Source: Capnocytophaga sp. oral taxon 863 str. F0517
GTDB lineage: Bacteria; Bacteroidota; Bacteroidia; Flavobacteriales; Flavobacteriaceae
DNA: 49,620 nucleotides
Assembly: GCF_000466425.1 (NCBI RefSeq)
Contig: NZ_KE992087.1
Coordinates: forward strand, 1-49,620
Direction of reading: 5' to 3'
Under the pieces are notes generated by a model. That model made no database searches. It saw only the letters and a list, made by a program, of their open reading frames with translations, and was not told where the DNA came from. A program made the translations under genes and the position numbers. Of this stretch, positions 49,552-49,620 are shown piece by piece. Each line of letters begins with the position of its first letter. Position 1 is the stretch's first letter.

Positions 49552-49620
49552 TCAAATAATTCACTTGTGACAATTGATAATTAATACGAATCAATAGTTA
49601 AAATAATACACTTTATATAG

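Overview
The window looks like chromosomal DNA of a flavobacterium, most likely Capnocytophaga or a close relative. The signs are Bacteroidota-type promoters (a TAnnTTTG box close to the start, often TATCTTTG, with TTG about 20 nt upstream), almost no Shine-Dalgarno sequences, many lipoproteins, a lipoprotein-type (clade II) nitrous oxide reductase cluster, and household genes of flavobacterial flavour (bshA, DUF493, the (Fe-S) heterodisulfide-reductase-like protein, batE, moxR). The genus is an inference from gene content; no search was possible.

Layout. 1-3011: end of an outer-membrane protein, tsaD, bshA and a Roadblock/LC7 protein. 3175-9774: complete nos cluster for N2O respiration (cytochrome c lipoprotein, nosZ, a nosB-like membrane protein, nosL, nosD, nosF, nosY), with hairpins between the first genes. 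9887-14187: oxyR, ppx, hemB, a PorT-like barrel and mscL. 14279-15300: AT-rich decayed island with an amber-interrupted gene, then tRNA-His. 15732-25303: ychF, an MCE protein, Fe-S protein, gpmA, a Uma2 protein, serS, an NlpC/P60 hydrolase, hemD, hemE and a class III sirtuin. 25303-30466: minus-strand overlapping operon in which an intact RloA/RloB-type pair precedes two lipoprotein genes and the sirtuin. 30807-38330: lpd, batE, DUF493, a leucine-rich-repeat surface lipoprotein, hemH, a small membrane protein and a YihY/BrkB protein. 38448-40412: a second RloA/RloB-like pair whose catalytic residues are replaced in both proteins. 40528-42583: moxR and a DUF6263-like protein. 42704-47389: compact minus-strand phage-derived cassette (scaffold, decoration, major capsid, three connector-like proteins, cell-wall hydrolase, one-protein spanin candidate) with no portal, terminase or tail genes in the window. 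47610-49383: small CarboxypepD-like protein and an alginate-export-like porin.

How it fits together. hemB, hemD, hemE and hemH (dispersed) supply heme for respiration, including the cytochrome that probably feeds NosZ; oxyR and bshA point to oxidative and thiol stress handling. The accessory part has three unusual items: the two contrasting RloAB pairs, the self-contained capsid-lysis cassette whose promoter sequence recurs at the right edge of the window, and a striking set of simple-word intergenic repeats that often fold into terminator-like hairpins and also occur inside the phage cassette.
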